From assembly GCA_963931865.1 (NCBI GenBank), contig OZ007506.1:20878100-20942099 (forward strand): a stretch of DNA of 64,000 bases, read 5' to 3'. The stretch is from Axinella damicornis (lineage: Eukaryota > Porifera > Demospongiae > Axinellida > Axinellidae). The notes under the pieces were generated by a model, which saw nothing but the letters and a program-made list of their open reading frames with translations, ran no database searches and was not told where the DNA came from. This document shows positions 63,212-64,000 of the stretch, one piece after another. Positions within the stretch are counted from its first letter, which is position 1; each line of letters opens with the position of its first letter. Position numbers and translations under genes: made by a program.

Positions 63212-64000
63212 ATATATATCATAGACTCAGTAGAGTCCATGTTCAATATAGTTCGAGGGGCAACTGCACTCCTGTTCTGCTATCCCTACATGTCGGACAG
63301 TCCATACATGTTTTTACACTTGTTTATCATGGATTACGACGGTCACTGATTGATCGAGGAGTCAAAAACAGCTCAGTTTAGACAGCTCGTAAAGAGGACT
63401 TCATTGTTGTTTCATGACACCCCCTCGTAGCATCTATGAAACTTCAAAAAAACAACAGTTTACGGGAATGCCGGAATAAAGTCCGCCGCCCATCTGTTAG
63501 CTAGCAGCCGATGTTTCAGAACTTAAGGGACGTCGCTTGCTGCTTGAAGGTAGGGCTATATTACAGATAGTACAGAAAGGAGCATTTATCTTCGGATAGA
63601 TTGCATTCTTAGTGCAATCAGCGCTTCAAATAAGAAAACTCAAACCACCAGACGTTCTCCACTCCGGTGGGTGTGGACACCTGGGCACGAGACTACTCAT
63701 ACCCTAGGGTAATATAATCTTGTGCCCAGACCGACGTCGACGCAGCCCACAAAATCCTCTGCATCAAAAATCGCCCAGGCCGTTCCCACCACCAGTATTT
63801 CATACTGGAAGCGATGAAGTACTGGCGGGGGACTGCGGCCGTAGACAGCAATTTGTAGGGGAGTCTGGGGGCTGAGTCGCACTTCCCCGAACAGCACTTG
63901 AGGGCATTGAGACCTAGGTTTGGCGGTAAGTTCCATCCCATGATTGCATGTAGAAACGATCTCAGGTGGTGTCAAATTCGCAATCGGCTGGGGGGGGGGG
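63212..64000. other. Right end of window, no gene assigned
   Basis: Earlier exons of the glycosyltransferase could lie here but none was recognised. GTTCGAGGGGCAACTGCACTCCTG near 63251 resembles a sequence at 34403, so it is a dispersed repeat remnant. A one-armed TAGTCTCG-type end and a CCACCACCAGTATTTCATAC hairpin lie at about 63680-63840. The window ends in a G-run. Confidence 0.45.

Overview
This window is animal nuclear DNA, most likely from a sponge (Porifera) or another early-branching animal. The evidence is phased GT-AG introns, very long multi-domain receptor genes, a single-exon perforin-2 (MPEG1), immunoglobulin-type tyrosine-kinase receptors and dense short repeats. The species is an inference. 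It is a draft assembly: there is a 200-base run of N, very long homopolymers, and single-base frame breaks inside several conserved genes.

Layout. 1-14.4 kb: a coiled-coil, lysine/alanine-rich protein (minus, 3' end unresolved) diverges from a 3168-residue IPT/TIG-repeat surface receptor (plus) whose tail is full of tyrosine motifs. 15.7-24.1 kb: an STI1-domain co-chaperone-like gene (minus), a PNPLA8-type patatin phospholipase (plus) and the Fe-S scaffold ISCU (minus). 24.3-27.7 kb: the splicing factor CDC40/PRP17 (plus), head to head with ISCU and interrupted by the N gap. 28.2-29 kb: a TRAF/MATH protein fragment (minus). 29-31.8 kb: gene-poor, low complexity. 31.9-55.7 kb: three cell-surface genes, all on the minus strand: an Ig-domain receptor without a kinase, MPEG1, and an Ig receptor tyrosine kinase. 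56.7-58 kb: a broken non-LTR retrotransposon. 59.4-63 kb: a basic unknown protein, a hAT-derived zinc-finger-like protein and a DXD glycosyltransferase.

How they fit together. ISCU and CDC40 are housekeeping genes sharing a short bidirectional promoter. The IPT receptor, the kinase-less Ig receptor and the receptor kinase all carry or write phosphotyrosine signals. With MPEG1 and the TRAF-like gene they suggest a neighbourhood of surface signalling and innate defence; this is an inference from content only.

The most novel signal is in the non-coding DNA. A family of short foldback elements with termini TAGCCTCGTTCCCAGG (or TAGTCTCG...) ranges from 37 to 637 bp, and six copies have perfect 9-bp target-site duplications. 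A second, 18-20 bp micro-palindrome (CATAGATAATAG...CTATG) occurs twice with perfect 7-bp duplications; one copy is nested in a 9-bp-family element and the other breaks the retrotransposon. Several other foldback elements, a perfect 182-bp palindrome, and an apparent swapped exon order in the receptor kinase are also reported.
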